Positions 41,532 through 50,471 of a stretch of 64,000 nucleotides of DNA are shown in pieces. The stretch is from Thermococcus paralvinellae. Lineage in GTDB: Archaea > Methanobacteriota_B > Thermococci > Thermococcales > Thermococcaceae. The notes under the pieces were generated by a model that was not told where the DNA came from, ran no database searches, and saw nothing but the letters and a program-made list of their open reading frames with translations. The stretch lies in assembly GCF_000517445.1 (NCBI RefSeq), contig NZ_CP006965.1, positions 1,836,681 to 1,900,680 of the forward strand. Reading direction: 5' to 3'. The position numbers were made by a program, and so were the translations under genes. Position 1 is the first letter of the stretch, and the number at the start of each line of letters is the position of its first letter.

Positions 41532-42818
41532 TCAGCCAAGGGCAGCTTGGACTGCTAAATCTGCTCTGACTATCCCATAGCCATAGTAGATGTCCCATCC
41601 TGGATCTCCAAGGTCATCAGCAGTAACGTGAAGTATTCCTCTAATTGTGTTTGTTGTCATGTCGTCAAATGTTCCCACGGGCAATACTGTACCATATTTG
41701 TTGTAATAGGCGGCTTGAATAAGTGCAATGACACCACTTACATGTGGAGTTGCCATTGAAGTTCCGCTAAGGGTTTCATAGTCATCATTTGGATATGTGC
41801 TGAGTATATCAACACCTGGAGCGCTGACTTCTGGCTGAAGGTTGCTGAACCAAGCTATTCCGTCGGTAGAGTTTGTGGCGCCGACAGCAATAACTTCTGG
41901 ATAGATTGCTGGATAGCTCGGCTGGTCTGCGGCTTCGTTACCTGATGCAGCAACAATAACAACACCATAGTTGTACGCTGTAATAATCATGTCATGGAGT
42001 GCTGTATCATCAACAGGACCACCGAGACTCATTGAAATGACCTCAGCAGCATCGTCGTCCGGATCCCCAACAATTATGCCGTCTCCGTCTGCATCTAACA
42101 CTCCATCCGGGCCGAGCAATGCCTGTTCAATACCAAGCATTATATCACTGTAAGTTCCAGAACCTCTATCATCGAGAACCTTAATTGCATAGATTTCTAC
42201 TTTTGGAGCAACACCAACAACACCAATATCATTGTTAAGAGCTGCAATTGTTCCAATAACGTGAGTTCCGTGGCCGTTTCCATCGTACCAGTCTGCTGGG
42301 TCTGTTGAGACAACTCCACCAATTGTACTTACTTCCCATGCAATGTTTGCTGCGAGGTCTGGGTGATCCCAGTCAACGCCTGTATCAAGAACTGCAACTT
42401 CAATGACGCCATTTGAAGCGCCAGTTGTTATGCTCCATACATCAGGTGCATTAATTCTGTCAATTCCCCATGGGATTACCTGTGGCGGCTGGGTTGGAGT
42501 GTACCACGGAGGTCTTCCCACTCCATTCCCCGGATATGCATATGCCACTTTATCAAGCTCAACTTTCTTAACCCCTCTTACTGATTTTAGCTTTTCAATA
42601 GCATTTTCTGGAATCTCAATTACAACAGCTGGAATGAGTTTATATCTTATTTTAATCTGCCCACCAAGTCCTTTTACTGCTTTTTCGTCAAAAGAATCTC
42701 TGTCAATCATCACAATAACTTTGACTTTCTCTGACTGCTGTGCTGTTGCTGGTTTAAAGGCTAGTGATGCTACCACTAAAATTGTCAACAAGATACCTAA
42801 CAATGCTTTAAGACGCAT
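41532..42818 (-). CDS. secreted subtilisin-like serine protease
   Basis: Extracellular calcium-dependent peptidase (S8), resembling T. kodakarensis subtilisin. The 428-residue pre-pro-protein has a signal peptide (cut near ATAQQ), an I9-type propeptide (residues about 28-95) and the catalytic domain: Asp145 in VLDTGVD, His183 in GHGTHV, oxyanion Asn294 in SGNE and Ser354 in GTSMATPH. An inserted acidic loop, LDADGDGIIVGDPDDDAAE, matches the calcium-binding loop of Tk-subtilisin. Single gene with a weak upstream site GGAGGGAAA. Confidence 0.92.
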   Translation of the reverse strand: MRLKALLGILLTILVVASLAFKPATAQQSEKVKVIVMIDRDSFDEKAVKGLGGQIKIRYKLIPAVVIEIPENAIEKLKSVRGVKKVELDKVAYAYPGNGVGRPPWYTPTQPPQVIPWGIDRINAPDVWSITTGASNGVIEVAVLDTGVDWDHPDLAANIAWEVSTIGGVVSTDPADWYDGNGHGTHVIGTIAALNNDIGVVGVAPKVEIYAIKVLDDRGSGTYSDIMLGIEQALLGPDGVLDADGDGIIVGDPDDDAAEVISMSLGGPVDDTALHDMIITAYNYGVVIVAASGNEAADQPSYPAIYPEVIAVGATNSTDGIAWFSNLQPEVSAPGVDILSTYPNDDYETLSGTSMATPHVSGVIALIQAAYYNKYGTVLPVGTFDDMTTNTIRGILHVTADDLGDPGWDIYYGYGIVRADLAVQAALG

Positions 42819-42990
42819 TTAATTTCCCTCCTGTATATATTTGATCTTCGTCGGATATTCAATTCAATTAATAAATTTTTCGGTGAAATTTATGTTTTCG
42901 TTTACGTTTGTATAGGAAATAATTGGAAAATTTTTATATGACATATGTAACGAAAAGGCTAAATATCTTTGCAATTTTCTTCATTATGCA

Positions 42991-43590
42991 ATGTATTTCA
43001 CATACAAAGACCTCAAACTAAAGCTTCACCCTCAGGTTTATGAGCCTGCTGAAGATACCTTTTTGCTAGCTGAGAATTTGAAAGTTAAAGAGGGTGATAT
43101 TGCTTTAGATATTGGAACAGGAACAGGGATAATTGCTCTTTTGATGGCAAAAAAGGCAGAATATGTTCTTGGGGTTGATGTTAATCCAATAGCCATTGAA
43201 CTAGCAAAGGAAAATGCAAAAATTAATGAAATAAAAAACGTTGAGTTCCGTGTAAGCGATTTGTTTGAAAATGTTGAAGGGAAATTTGACGTAATAACTT
43301 TTAATCCTCCCTATCTACCGGGAAGACCTGAAGAGTTGAAAGAACCAATTGACTTAGCCTTAATTGGTGGGAAAAGAGGAAGAGAAGTTCTTGATAAGTT
43401 TATTGATCAAGTTATTGATTACTTAAAACCAAATGGAAGAATTCAAATTGTTCAATCATCAATAACAGGTGTTGAAGATACCATAGAAAAGTTCACAAAA
43501 TTGGGGTTTAAAGTGGAGATTACCGCAAAAGAGAGATACTTCTTTGAGGAAATTGTTGTTATCACAGCTAAGCTAGATGAATCCTTCTAA
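42991..43590 (+). CDS. HemK/Mtq2-like methyltransferase
   Basis: Likely methylates the glutamine of the GGQ motif in release factor aRF1. The 199-residue SAM-dependent enzyme has VYEPAEDTFLLAENL, the SAM motif LDIGTGTGIIALLMA, and the hallmark FNPPYLPG (NPPY) of glutamine/adenine N-methyltransferases. No ribosome binding site precedes the ATG; the TATA-like CTAAATATC at about 42959-42967 would put the transcription start at the ATG, so a leaderless mRNA is likely. Confidence 0.87.
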   Translation: MYFTYKDLKLKLHPQVYEPAEDTFLLAENLKVKEGDIALDIGTGTGIIALLMAKKAEYVLGVDVNPIAIELAKENAKINEIKNVEFRVSDLFENVEGKFDVITFNPPYLPGRPEELKEPIDLALIGGKRGREVLDKFIDQVIDYLKPNGRIQIVQSSITGVEDTIEKFTKLGFKVEITAKERYFFEEIVVITAKLDESF

Positions 43591-43711
43591 CTTCTTGAAC
43601 AAACCTGACTTTTGGTTTATTCTCAGAATCATAATCTTCTTCGAAAAGCTCAATTTCAAATTCCTTTTCACGTGTTTTGATGATTAAAGTAGGTTTTATA
43701 TGGCTCAACAT
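43568..43711 (-). CDS. small acidic/basic protein, possibly leaderless
   Basis: A 47-residue frame, MLSHIKPTLIIKTREKEFEI then ELFEEDYDSENKPKVRFVQE and VRRIHLA, with protein-like amino acid use and no low complexity. No ribosome binding site, but AAAAGTTTAAAAAC (TATA near 43731-43740) is about 25 nt before the ATG, which fits a leaderless transcript. The end overlaps the convergent methyltransferase gene by 23 nt. Function unknown. Confidence 0.5.
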   Translation of the reverse strand: MLSHIKPTLIIKTREKEFEIELFEEDYDSENKPKVRFVQEVRRIHLA

Positions 43712-43866
43712 AATTGCCACTACTTTTTAGTGTTTTTAAACTTTTTTGTTAATCGCCGAACTATTTATCGACGATAAAATATTATTGCTGATGAAGTTAA
43801 ATGGCCAAAGTTGTGTTGCAAAAATTTTTAAACACACTCTTTTACTCCATCTTAGGTGAACCTAAA

Positions 43867-44850
43867 ATGAGTGAGACGATAAAACCCAACATGCCTGAAG
43901 AAATTGCGAGACTCTTTAAAAAGCAGCATTATGCTCTTGTTGGTAGGCATAGTGGAGTCAAGTTATGCCATTGGTTAAAGGAGAGTATAAAACATAATAG
44001 AGTCTGCTACAAGCAGAGGTTCTACGGTATTCACTCTCATCGCTGCCTTCAGATGACACCAGTTTTAGCATGGTGCACCCACAACTGCATATTCTGCTGG
44101 CGCCCAATGGAAGGCTTTTTGGGGACAGAACTGCCGCAGCCTTGGGATGATCCAGCGTTCATTGTCGAGGAAAGCATAAAAGCACAAAGAAAGCTATTAA
44201 GTGGATTTGGTGGAATAAAGGACAGGATTAACGTGAAAAAATTTGGAGAGGCACAAGAGCCTAAGCATGCTGCCATCAGCTTATCTGGAGAGCCTACCAT
44301 ATATCCCTACATTGGAGATTTAGTTGAGGAGTTTCATAAGAGAGGATTTACAACATTCATAGTAACGAATGGTACTGTTCCTGAAGCAATAGAACAGATG
44401 AAAAAGGAGAACAAACTACCAACACAGCTCTATGTCTCCTTGACAGCCCCAGATATCGAAACATACAACAGAGTCAACATTCCAATGATTCCAGATGGAT
44501 GGGAAAGGATACTTAAAACTCTTGAGCTAATGAGAGACTTACCAACGAGAACTGTAATAAGACTGACTCTTGTTAAGGACGAAAACATGCACAATCCAAA
44601 GGGTTATGCAGAGCTAATCATGAAAGCTAAGCCAATGTTCGTTGAGGCTAAAGCTTACATGTTTGTTGGCTTTTCAAGAAATCGCCTGACAATCAATAAT
44701 ATGCCCAAGCACGAAGAAATTAAGGCATTTGCTGAGGAGCTTGTAAAATACCTGCCAGGCTATCACATTGAAGATGAGTATCAGCCAAGCAGAGTAGTGT
44801 TGATAATGAGAGATGACATAAGCAAAGAGGAGCGCTTCATAAAACATTGA
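43867..44850 (+). CDS. taw1: 4-demethylwyosine synthase Taw1 (TYW1)
   Basis: Radical-SAM enzyme making 4-demethylwyosine at position 37 of tRNA-Phe from m1G and pyruvate. The 327-residue protein has the radical-SAM CTHNCIFC (Cys 70/74/77) and the second cluster ligands in KLCHW, NRVCYK and HRCLQM (Cys 34/47/60), the pattern that defines TYW1. SGEPTIYPYI and TNGTVPE follow. ATG at 43867 follows GGTGA; the frame opens earlier at 43801 but a TATA-like AAAAATTTTTAAAC lies inside that stretch. Confidence 0.93.
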   Translation: MSETIKPNMPEEIARLFKKQHYALVGRHSGVKLCHWLKESIKHNRVCYKQRFYGIHSHRCLQMTPVLAWCTHNCIFCWRPMEGFLGTELPQPWDDPAFIVEESIKAQRKLLSGFGGIKDRINVKKFGEAQEPKHAAISLSGEPTIYPYIGDLVEEFHKRGFTTFIVTNGTVPEAIEQMKKENKLPTQLYVSLTAPDIETYNRVNIPMIPDGWERILKTLELMRDLPTRTVIRLTLVKDENMHNPKGYAELIMKAKPMFVEAKAYMFVGFSRNRLTINNMPKHEEIKAFAEELVKYLPGYHIEDEYQPSRVVLIMRDDISKEERFIKH

Positions 44851-44946
44851 TAATTACAGGACAAATTTTATTTGTTCTTTTCACATTATTTTTGGAAAAA
44901 CTTAATTTGTTCTAAAGAGATATTACTATGTGAGAGGTGCTAAATA

Positions 44947-47199
44947 ATGAGGCATGTAATATCACTGGTATTAATTGTACTCATGATAACTCCTCATGTG
45001 GGAGTTAGTGCGAAGCCGCTGTTAGATGGTTCTGTAGAGTTTTTGGTAAAAACAGAAAACTTAGCAAATACTACTAAAGATATAAGTTTGGCATTGATGG
45101 CTTTAGTAGCTGCTCACGAAAAAGTTGACGATGATTTAACTAATAATATCACAAGGCTTGTTGATTTACTAATTTCACGTCAGAATTATGATGGAGGGTG
45201 GGGATATTTCGCTGGAAGCACTAGCGATGTTGTTGATACCTCCTATGCAGTTATTGCTCTGAATAAGGCTCTTGCTCTTTACAAAAAAGGAACTTCTAAG
45301 TATTTAGAAATCTCGCGCTCTGTGGATAGTGGGGTTGAATTTATTTTAAATGCTTATTCTGGAAAAGGTTGGGGGTATGTTAGAGGCACTGCACCAGAAT
45401 TTTATCCTACTGTTATGGCAGTCTGGGCATTAGGAGAGAGAGGGTTCAAAGCGAATCATCCATATATAAAGAACGCTCTTATTTATCTAGAAAATACCAA
45501 AAGTTATGAGATGGGTGAATATAGAGCATTAGCACTGAAGATTTTAGCTTTTAGAAGTGTTGGGTATCAAGTAAATAGAGAGTTAATTGAGAAAGTGAAA
45601 ATGATACTAAACTCCGAGAATTTAACAGTAAGTGATAGGGCATTTCTAACTTATGTCCTTGTAACATATGAGGGCATAAATTTTGATACTGTAAGAGCCC
45701 TTTTAATTTTAGAATCTATAAAACAGGGAGAGAACATGTTTTATTGGACAGACAAACCTTCAATATTCGCTCCTACACACATATTTGAGGCTTCATCTTA
45801 TGCTACTTTAAGTTATGCTTTGGTAAGTGATAAGCTTAGTGAGGAAATGGAAAACCCATTTAGGACGTCATGCTCTGCATTAAAAGAACTTCAAAATCCC
45901 GATGGGGGCTGGGGATACCGCGATGGATTTCCCTCAAGTGAGAAAGCGACCTATTATGCATTAAAAGCTCTTAAATTATGCTACTTTAGAGATCCAAGCA
46001 TTGAAAGGGGTTTAGAATGGGTAAAATCAAAGTATGAAAAAGACAAACTAATCATGAAAGAGAGTCATGAGATATACTCACCTTACGTTTATACTCTTCT
46101 AACACTCCTTGAATTTAATATACTGAACGAAACTGAAAAAGCAGAAAATATTGAGCTTATAAAGAGTGTTAAGATGGACACTGGAAAGTGGGGCAACTTC
46201 TTGGGACCTCAGCCTTATGATACTGCTCTGGCAATTAAGTCCCTTCTCGCTCTAGGAGTTTCACCAGACGATGCTGACATCCAGAAAGCTAAGGAGTGGC
46301 TACTTTCACTCTCAAAAACTGGATGGGGAACATATGTAGGTAAGGGATTTTACTCCCATATGCTTCCGCCAGAAGTCTCAGTTACCCTTGAAGTCCTTGA
46401 AGCTTTAGCTCCAGTTTCAACAAAAGAGGAGCTTGAATCACATCTTGAATGGCTTATTGAGCAGAGATCTGAAGAAGGAGGTTGGGCTAACATAAAGGAA
46501 CACTATCTGTTTGGAATACTTCAGTATAAAGAAAAACCAACAGTCGAACTCACGATAAGGACTGTGGAACTGTTAGCAAAATTTGGATATGATTATAGAC
46601 AAGAGATTTTAAACTGGCTTATGGGTAAGGAGCATGATAGTTTATGGGGAAACACGATTGTTGATTCAGCTTTAGCCATAATGTTTCTCTCACAATGTAA
46701 GCCCATATCGAGGATTAACCTCTATGATGTGATAAGACTAATTCCAGAGCAGAAATTCTACTTGGTTTACACAGATGACAGGAATTTGACAGCTCAACAA
46801 GTAAAGGCTTCTATTAACAAGCTCTTTGAAACGAATATAACTGTTGAGAAGTTCCAGGAGTTTGAAAACGCAAGTTACATAGTGCTGGCGGACTTTGAAG
46901 ACTTTAACATTGGAGATTACAATCCTTATGTCAAGCTCAAGGTGAAGAACGAAACGATATATATCAATGGCAAGGAATATGAAACTAAAAATACAGTTGT
47001 CCTGATTCCAGGAAAAATCGATACCGGTTATGTACTCTTTGTCTTTTATAATAAAGGTCTTGATGATGTTGTAATCAAGCTCTTTGACTCTGGCTTAGTG
47101 AAATATCTCAAAGGTAATGCGCTGGTTGTAATCTATGAAGACAAAAACCAAAATGGGGTAGTTGATTTGGATGAGTTAACTGTAGAGTTTTTGAGGTGA
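44947..47199 (+). CDS. exported alpha/alpha-toroid (squalene-cyclase/TED-like) protein with terminal EF-hand loop
   Basis: A 750-residue exported protein; signal peptide residues 1-22 (ending VSA). Repeats of the prenyltransferase/squalene oxidase type recur along the chain: DGGWGYF (about 83-89), GKGWGYVRG, NPDGGWGYRDG, TGKWGNF, TGWGTYVG, EEGGWANI, a sign of an alpha/alpha toroid as in terpene cyclases or TED domains. No catalytic DxDD motif is visible, and the protein is exported, so it is probably a binding or adhesive module. The C-terminus ends YEDKNQNGVVDLDELTVEF, an EF-hand-type calcium loop. It is 7 nt before the CetZ-like gene and opens the block. Confidence 0.75.
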   Translation: MRHVISLVLIVLMITPHVGVSAKPLLDGSVEFLVKTENLANTTKDISLALMALVAAHEKVDDDLTNNITRLVDLLISRQNYDGGWGYFAGSTSDVVDTSYAVIALNKALALYKKGTSKYLEISRSVDSGVEFILNAYSGKGWGYVRGTAPEFYPTVMAVWALGERGFKANHPYIKNALIYLENTKSYEMGEYRALALKILAFRSVGYQVNRELIEKVKMILNSENLTVSDRAFLTYVLVTYEGINFDTVRALLILESIKQGENMFYWTDKPSIFAPTHIFEASSYATLSYALVSDKLSEEMENPFRTSCSALKELQNPDGGWGYRDGFPSSEKATYYALKALKLCYFRDPSIERGLEWVKSKYEKDKLIMKESHEIYSPYVYTLLTLLEFNILNETEKAENIELIKSVKMDTGKWGNFLGPQPYDTALAIKSLLALGVSPDDADIQKAKEWLLSLSKTGWGTYVGKGFYSHMLPPEVSVTLEVLEALAPVSTKEELESHLEWLIEQRSEEGGWANIKEHYLFGILQYKEKPTVELTIRTVELLAKFGYDYRQEILNWLMGKEHDSLWGNTIVDSALAIMFLSQCKPISRINLYDVIRLIPEQKFYLVYTDDRNLTAQQVKASINKLFETNITVEKFQEFENASYIVLADFEDFNIGDYNPYVKLKVKNETIYINGKEYETKNTVVLIPGKIDTGYVLFVFYNKGLDDVVIKLFDSGLVKYLKGNALVVIYEDKNQNGVVDLDELTVEFLR

Positions 47200-47206
47200 T
47201 TAAATC

Positions 47207-48301
47207 GTGAGGGCTTTGATAGTAGGGATTGGCCAGTGTGGAACTAAAATAGCAGACTTGTTTGCATTGGTGGATTTTGAGGCATTGGCAATAAACACCT
47301 CTAAAAGTGACTTGGAGTATCTTAGACATATTCCCCGTGAGCGACGAATACTTATTGGAGAAAGTTTAACAGGTGGGAAAGGCGTAAATGCAAATCCAGT
47401 ATTGGGTAGAGAGGCTATGAAGCGAGATTTACCTTTGGTTATGAGAAAGATAAAGCTGATGAGTGGGTATGAAGACGTTGATATATTCTTTCTTACTTTT
47501 GGCTTTGGTGGAGGTACAGGGGCTGGAGGAACACCGGTTTTAGCTGAAGCTCTCAAAGAGGAATATCCAGACTCTCTTGTTGTAGCTATAGGAGCCTTGC
47601 CTTTAAGAGAGGAGGGAATAAGGCCAACTATAAATGCAGCAATAACAATTGATAAGCTCTCAAAGTTCGCTGATTCAATAATTGCAATAGACAACAACAA
47701 GCTGAGAGAGGCTGGAGTTGGCATAACTAGAGCTTATGAAAAGATTAACTACACAATAGTCGAGCGTATTGCTTCTCTATTAGCGTTAATTGACATTCCG
47801 GGTGAGCAAACACTAGATGCTAGCGATTTGAAATTTGTTCTCAAAGCTTTTGGTAGCTTTGCCACTGTAGGTTATGCAAAAGCTGAGGCAGATAAAATTA
47901 AGAGTCTTTCTCGTTTAATACTCAAGTCATTTGAAAATGAGGGACTTTACCTTGATGCAAACATAGAGTCTGCATTGTATGGGTTGGTCGCGATTCATGG
48001 GCCTCCAGAGGTTTTAAAGGCAAATGAAATATTTGAGGCTCTCGATTATCTCATCCAGAAAATTAAAGGAAAGCAAATATTTAGGGGCTTTTATCCTGAC
48101 TCAAGAGAAAGGGAAGTCGAAGTTGTTACTCTTTTAAGTGGAATTTATGAGAGCAAGAGTATAGAGGATATAATATTAACAGCAAAACGGTATGCACAAT
48201 CATTTATGAGAGCAAAAGAAGAAGCAAAACTGAAGAAGAGAGAACTTTTATCTGGTCTGCCCGATTTTGATGACCTATATCCTGGTGAGATACATGAGTG
48301 A
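47207..48301 (+). CDS. tubulin/FtsZ-superfamily GTPase, CetZ-like
   Basis: A cytoskeletal GTPase. The 364-residue protein has the N-terminal nucleotide-binding MRALIVGIGQCGTKIADLF, the tubulin signature FGFGGGTGAGG (near 98-108) and the C-terminal activation domain with LDASDLKFVLKAFGSFATVG. Similar to archaeal CetZ or a noncanonical FtsZ; it is not the standard FtsZ1/FtsZ2 by sequence. GTG start with AGGTGAT upstream. In haloarchaea CetZ proteins control cell shape and motility. It lies between surface-protein genes and overlaps the next by 8 nt, so it may position the surface structure (inference). Confidence 0.85.
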   Translation: MRALIVGIGQCGTKIADLFALVDFEALAINTSKSDLEYLRHIPRERRILIGESLTGGKGVNANPVLGREAMKRDLPLVMRKIKLMSGYEDVDIFFLTFGFGGGTGAGGTPVLAEALKEEYPDSLVVAIGALPLREEGIRPTINAAITIDKLSKFADSIIAIDNNKLREAGVGITRAYEKINYTIVERIASLLALIDIPGEQTLDASDLKFVLKAFGSFATVGYAKAEADKIKSLSRLILKSFENEGLYLDANIESALYGLVAIHGPPEVLKANEIFEALDYLIQKIKGKQIFRGFYPDSREREVEVVTLLSGIYESKSIEDIILTAKRYAQSFMRAKEEAKLKKRELLSGLPDFDDLYPGEIHE

Positions 48302-48926
48302 AATACTAAAAGATTCAGTTGAGATTGCACTTGAGCTTGACGAAAAAGGAGTTTACTCTCATATAGCTCATGAAAGTGCAGAGGATATAATCAGGATAAT
48401 ATCTTCTCTTGACGCTGAAAGGGCTAAAAATAGAGGGGAAATTATATATTATCAAGACGATTGGGACGAGTTGATCAGACAGAGAATACAAAAAGGAAAG
48501 AGGCATACTGCTTTTGATTTCTATAATCCTGCTTTGTTAAATATTTGGGAATCCAAGATAGAATACCTAAAAAAAGTCAAAAATTCTGTAAAAGTAGCAA
48601 TGCTGGGTGTTGTGAGTTTTTTGATGGCAACAGTAATTTTATCTCTATTTTCTGGCAGTCCATGGTTTTTAGTTGGGGTTAGTGTTCTTCCACTGTTGAT
48701 GTTCCTCAGTTCATATAAAAAAGAGAGACTTGACTTTACGTATTACCAACTTACACAGTTCTTTATAGATGAACTTAGAGAGCTTATTATTAGACATCAG
48801 TTGGACAATACAAGATACAAGTTTAAAATATTCACATATGACTATTTTGGAGTCCTAACAAGAAAAATAGGTTCGAATATCTTTGCACTAGTCAAAATTG
48901 AGGATGATACGACTAATGTTGAATAA
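48294..48926 (+). CDS. cytoplasm-facing membrane protein next to CetZ-like gene
   Basis: A 210-residue protein with two adjacent membrane segments (about residues 99-116 and 121-140) and large soluble flanks: an N-terminal helical part (SVEIALELDEKGVYSHIAHE) and a C-terminal part with YYQLTQFFIDELRELIIRHQ. I do not recognise it. ATG at 48294 has GGTGAG upstream and overlaps the CetZ-like stop by 8 nt, so the two proteins are made together. It could tether the GTPase to the membrane. Confidence 0.72.
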   Translation: MSEILKDSVEIALELDEKGVYSHIAHESAEDIIRIISSLDAERAKNRGEIIYYQDDWDELIRQRIQKGKRHTAFDFYNPALLNIWESKIEYLKKVKNSVKVAMLGVVSFLMATVILSLFSGSPWFLVGVSVLPLLMFLSSYKKERLDFTYYQLTQFFIDELRELIIRHQLDNTRYKFKIFTYDYFGVLTRKIGSNIFALVKIEDDTTNVE

Positions 48927-48974
48927 GAATTGTTAAATATTGTTTTAGATTCTAATAATAGTGGAAGTGAAAAT

Positions 48975-49586
48975 ATGGGAAGGGCACAAATATCATTGGA
49001 GTTTGTGCTGATATTTGGTATAATGCTTATCTTACTAGCTTACTCTGTTAACAATGTAACATTCACACAAAATTCTCAGACAGTTGGAACTCTTAAAGTT
49101 CAAGTTAGCTTGGAAGCTAAGAATTTTGCAAATTCGATTTCAGACACCATTTCTCAAGTTTATGCTCAAGGGCCAGGTTCAAAAGCAACAACCTATGTCA
49201 CTTTGAAGTATCTCAATGATGAAAATTACCTGAAAAAATCATTTAATTTGAGTGGAAATCCTGAGATCTTCATAACTTATCTCAATGGAACTTATGTTGG
49301 GATTATTGATACAACTAATAATACCCTTGTGACATCAGGGATTGCAAAAAACACTTTTTGGAGCCAGTCTTTATATAGGACCAACCTTATGGTGAGCACA
49401 GGATTCACACCAAGTGGAACTGCTATTTATGATGGAAGCACAGTTAATGGCCTTTTAATTGTAAATCCAAGTCAGCTTCCTAAAAATCTTGTAATTGTTG
49501 TTGAATGGGTTCCAGGAAATGGAAACACTTGGACACTTGATATAACGACTGGTGAACTTAGAATAAACATAGATCCCGGTGGATGA
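48975..49586 (+). CDS. class III prepilin-like protein 1
   Basis: A 203-residue protein with a canonical archaeal class III prepilin signal: MGRA-QISLEF, i.e. A-Q-x-S-x-E, followed by a hydrophobic helix (VLIFGIMLILLAYSV). The remainder is a beta-rich extracytoplasmic domain with many Asn-X-Thr sites. Likely a type IV pilus subunit, or a pseudopilin of a related machine, cut by an EppA/PibD-type peptidase encoded elsewhere. Its ATG has weak GGAAGTGA upstream; stop overlaps the next gene region. Confidence 0.8.
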   Translation: MGRAQISLEFVLIFGIMLILLAYSVNNVTFTQNSQTVGTLKVQVSLEAKNFANSISDTISQVYAQGPGSKATTYVTLKYLNDENYLKKSFNLSGNPEIFITYLNGTYVGIIDTTNNTLVTSGIAKNTFWSQSLYRTNLMVSTGFTPSGTAIYDGSTVNGLLIVNPSQLPKNLVIVVEWVPGNGNTWTLDITTGELRINIDPGG

Positions 49587-49588
49587 GA

Positions 49589-50020
49589 ATGAAAAAAGGA
49601 CAATTGAGTCTTGACCTTCTATTTGCAGTCTTGTTGGTAATGATAATTATTACAAATATCACATACCTAGCTACCAGTGAGATTGGTCATGCTGAGACCT
49701 TTGATATCCTCACAAAGGTTAAACTTTTCTCTTCTACATTGGTGGATCACACTGCTAAGGTTTATGCAATTGGAGAGGGATATAAAATAAGAGAAGTTGC
49801 TCCAGATTTAAATGGTGGGACAATTAGAGTTGTTTTTAATGGTACGACAAATAGGATAATAGTAAATGTAACAGTTAATGGCAGAAGTTTTTGGATTACA
49901 AGAAATTCTACGGTGCCCTTGTATACTTCCACTGTGAACTTAAGTAGCAATGAAGAATTTTGGATTGTTGCCTATTATGATACAACTGAAGGGATGCTCT
50001 ATGTTAAGGTCGAGAAATAG
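49589..50020 (+). CDS. class III prepilin-like protein 2
   Basis: A 143-residue protein starting MKKG-QLSLDLLFAVLLVMIIIT, where the E of the class III motif is replaced by D. Beta-rich extracytoplasmic domain follows. The ATG at 49589 has CCGGTGG 6 nt upstream; an ATG at 49583 would overlap the previous stop by 4 nt. Its 3' end overlaps the next frame by 20 nt. Confidence 0.72.
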   Translation: MKKGQLSLDLLFAVLLVMIIITNITYLATSEIGHAETFDILTKVKLFSSTLVDHTAKVYAIGEGYKIREVAPDLNGGTIRVVFNGTTNRIIVNVTVNGRSFWITRNSTVPLYTSTVNLSSNEEFWIVAYYDTTEGMLYVKVEK

Positions 50021-50471
50021 AGCTCAAACTGCGCTTGAAATGATGTTCATTGCCGGTATAATTATTGTGGGAATCATGTTAGTTGTCCCTACATATCTGG
50101 AAGAAAGTAGGGATATATCAATTGTCGCATATGTAAGGGCTTCAGCTTCTCGTGCATGTGATTATTTAAATATGGGTGTTCTCTCCAATGATTCGAGGTA
50201 TTCTGTCTTAAATCCAGTTCTTGAAAGATTAAATGGACTCAGTCCGAATCTGAGAGTGCTCAAACTTGAAACTTCACAATTTAACAACACGATAACAATT
50301 ACTGTTGTCTTGACAACTCCCTACTCCACCATAGATAATGAAACTTTAGCTTCTGCCATTGAGAATTTTATTTTACATGACTTGAACACAACAACTAACT
50401 TAGTTCTTTCAAATGGAACTTTAGTTTATGGAGACACTGTAGTAAATATTGTTGTGAGGGTAGAAAAATGA
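50001..50471 (+). CDS. class III prepilin-like protein 3
   Basis: A 156-residue protein with MLRSRNRA-QTALEMMF, an A-Q-x-A-x-E class III signal, and a hydrophobic helix (IAGIIIVGIMLVVP). The domain that follows is beta-rich. ATG at 50001, inside the end of the previous gene, is preceded by AAGGGA; a longer frame from 49950 is unlikely. Overlaps the next gene by 4 nt. Confidence 0.72.
   Translation: MLRSRNRAQTALEMMFIAGIIIVGIMLVVPTYLEESRDISIVAYVRASASRACDYLNMGVLSNDSRYSVLNPVLERLNGLSPNLRVLKLETSQFNNTITITVVLTTPYSTIDNETLASAIENFILHDLNTTTNLVLSNGTLVYGDTVVNIVVRVEK

Noticed and set aside
43789-43830. GCTGATGA resembling a C box of a C/D RNA
   Set aside because: No D box (CTGA) or second C' box at the expected distance, so there is no support for a guide RNA.
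43801-43866. Upstream 22 codons of the taw1 frame
   Set aside because: A TATA element lies inside, and the ATG at 43867 has a good ribosome binding site and matches the TYW1 start.
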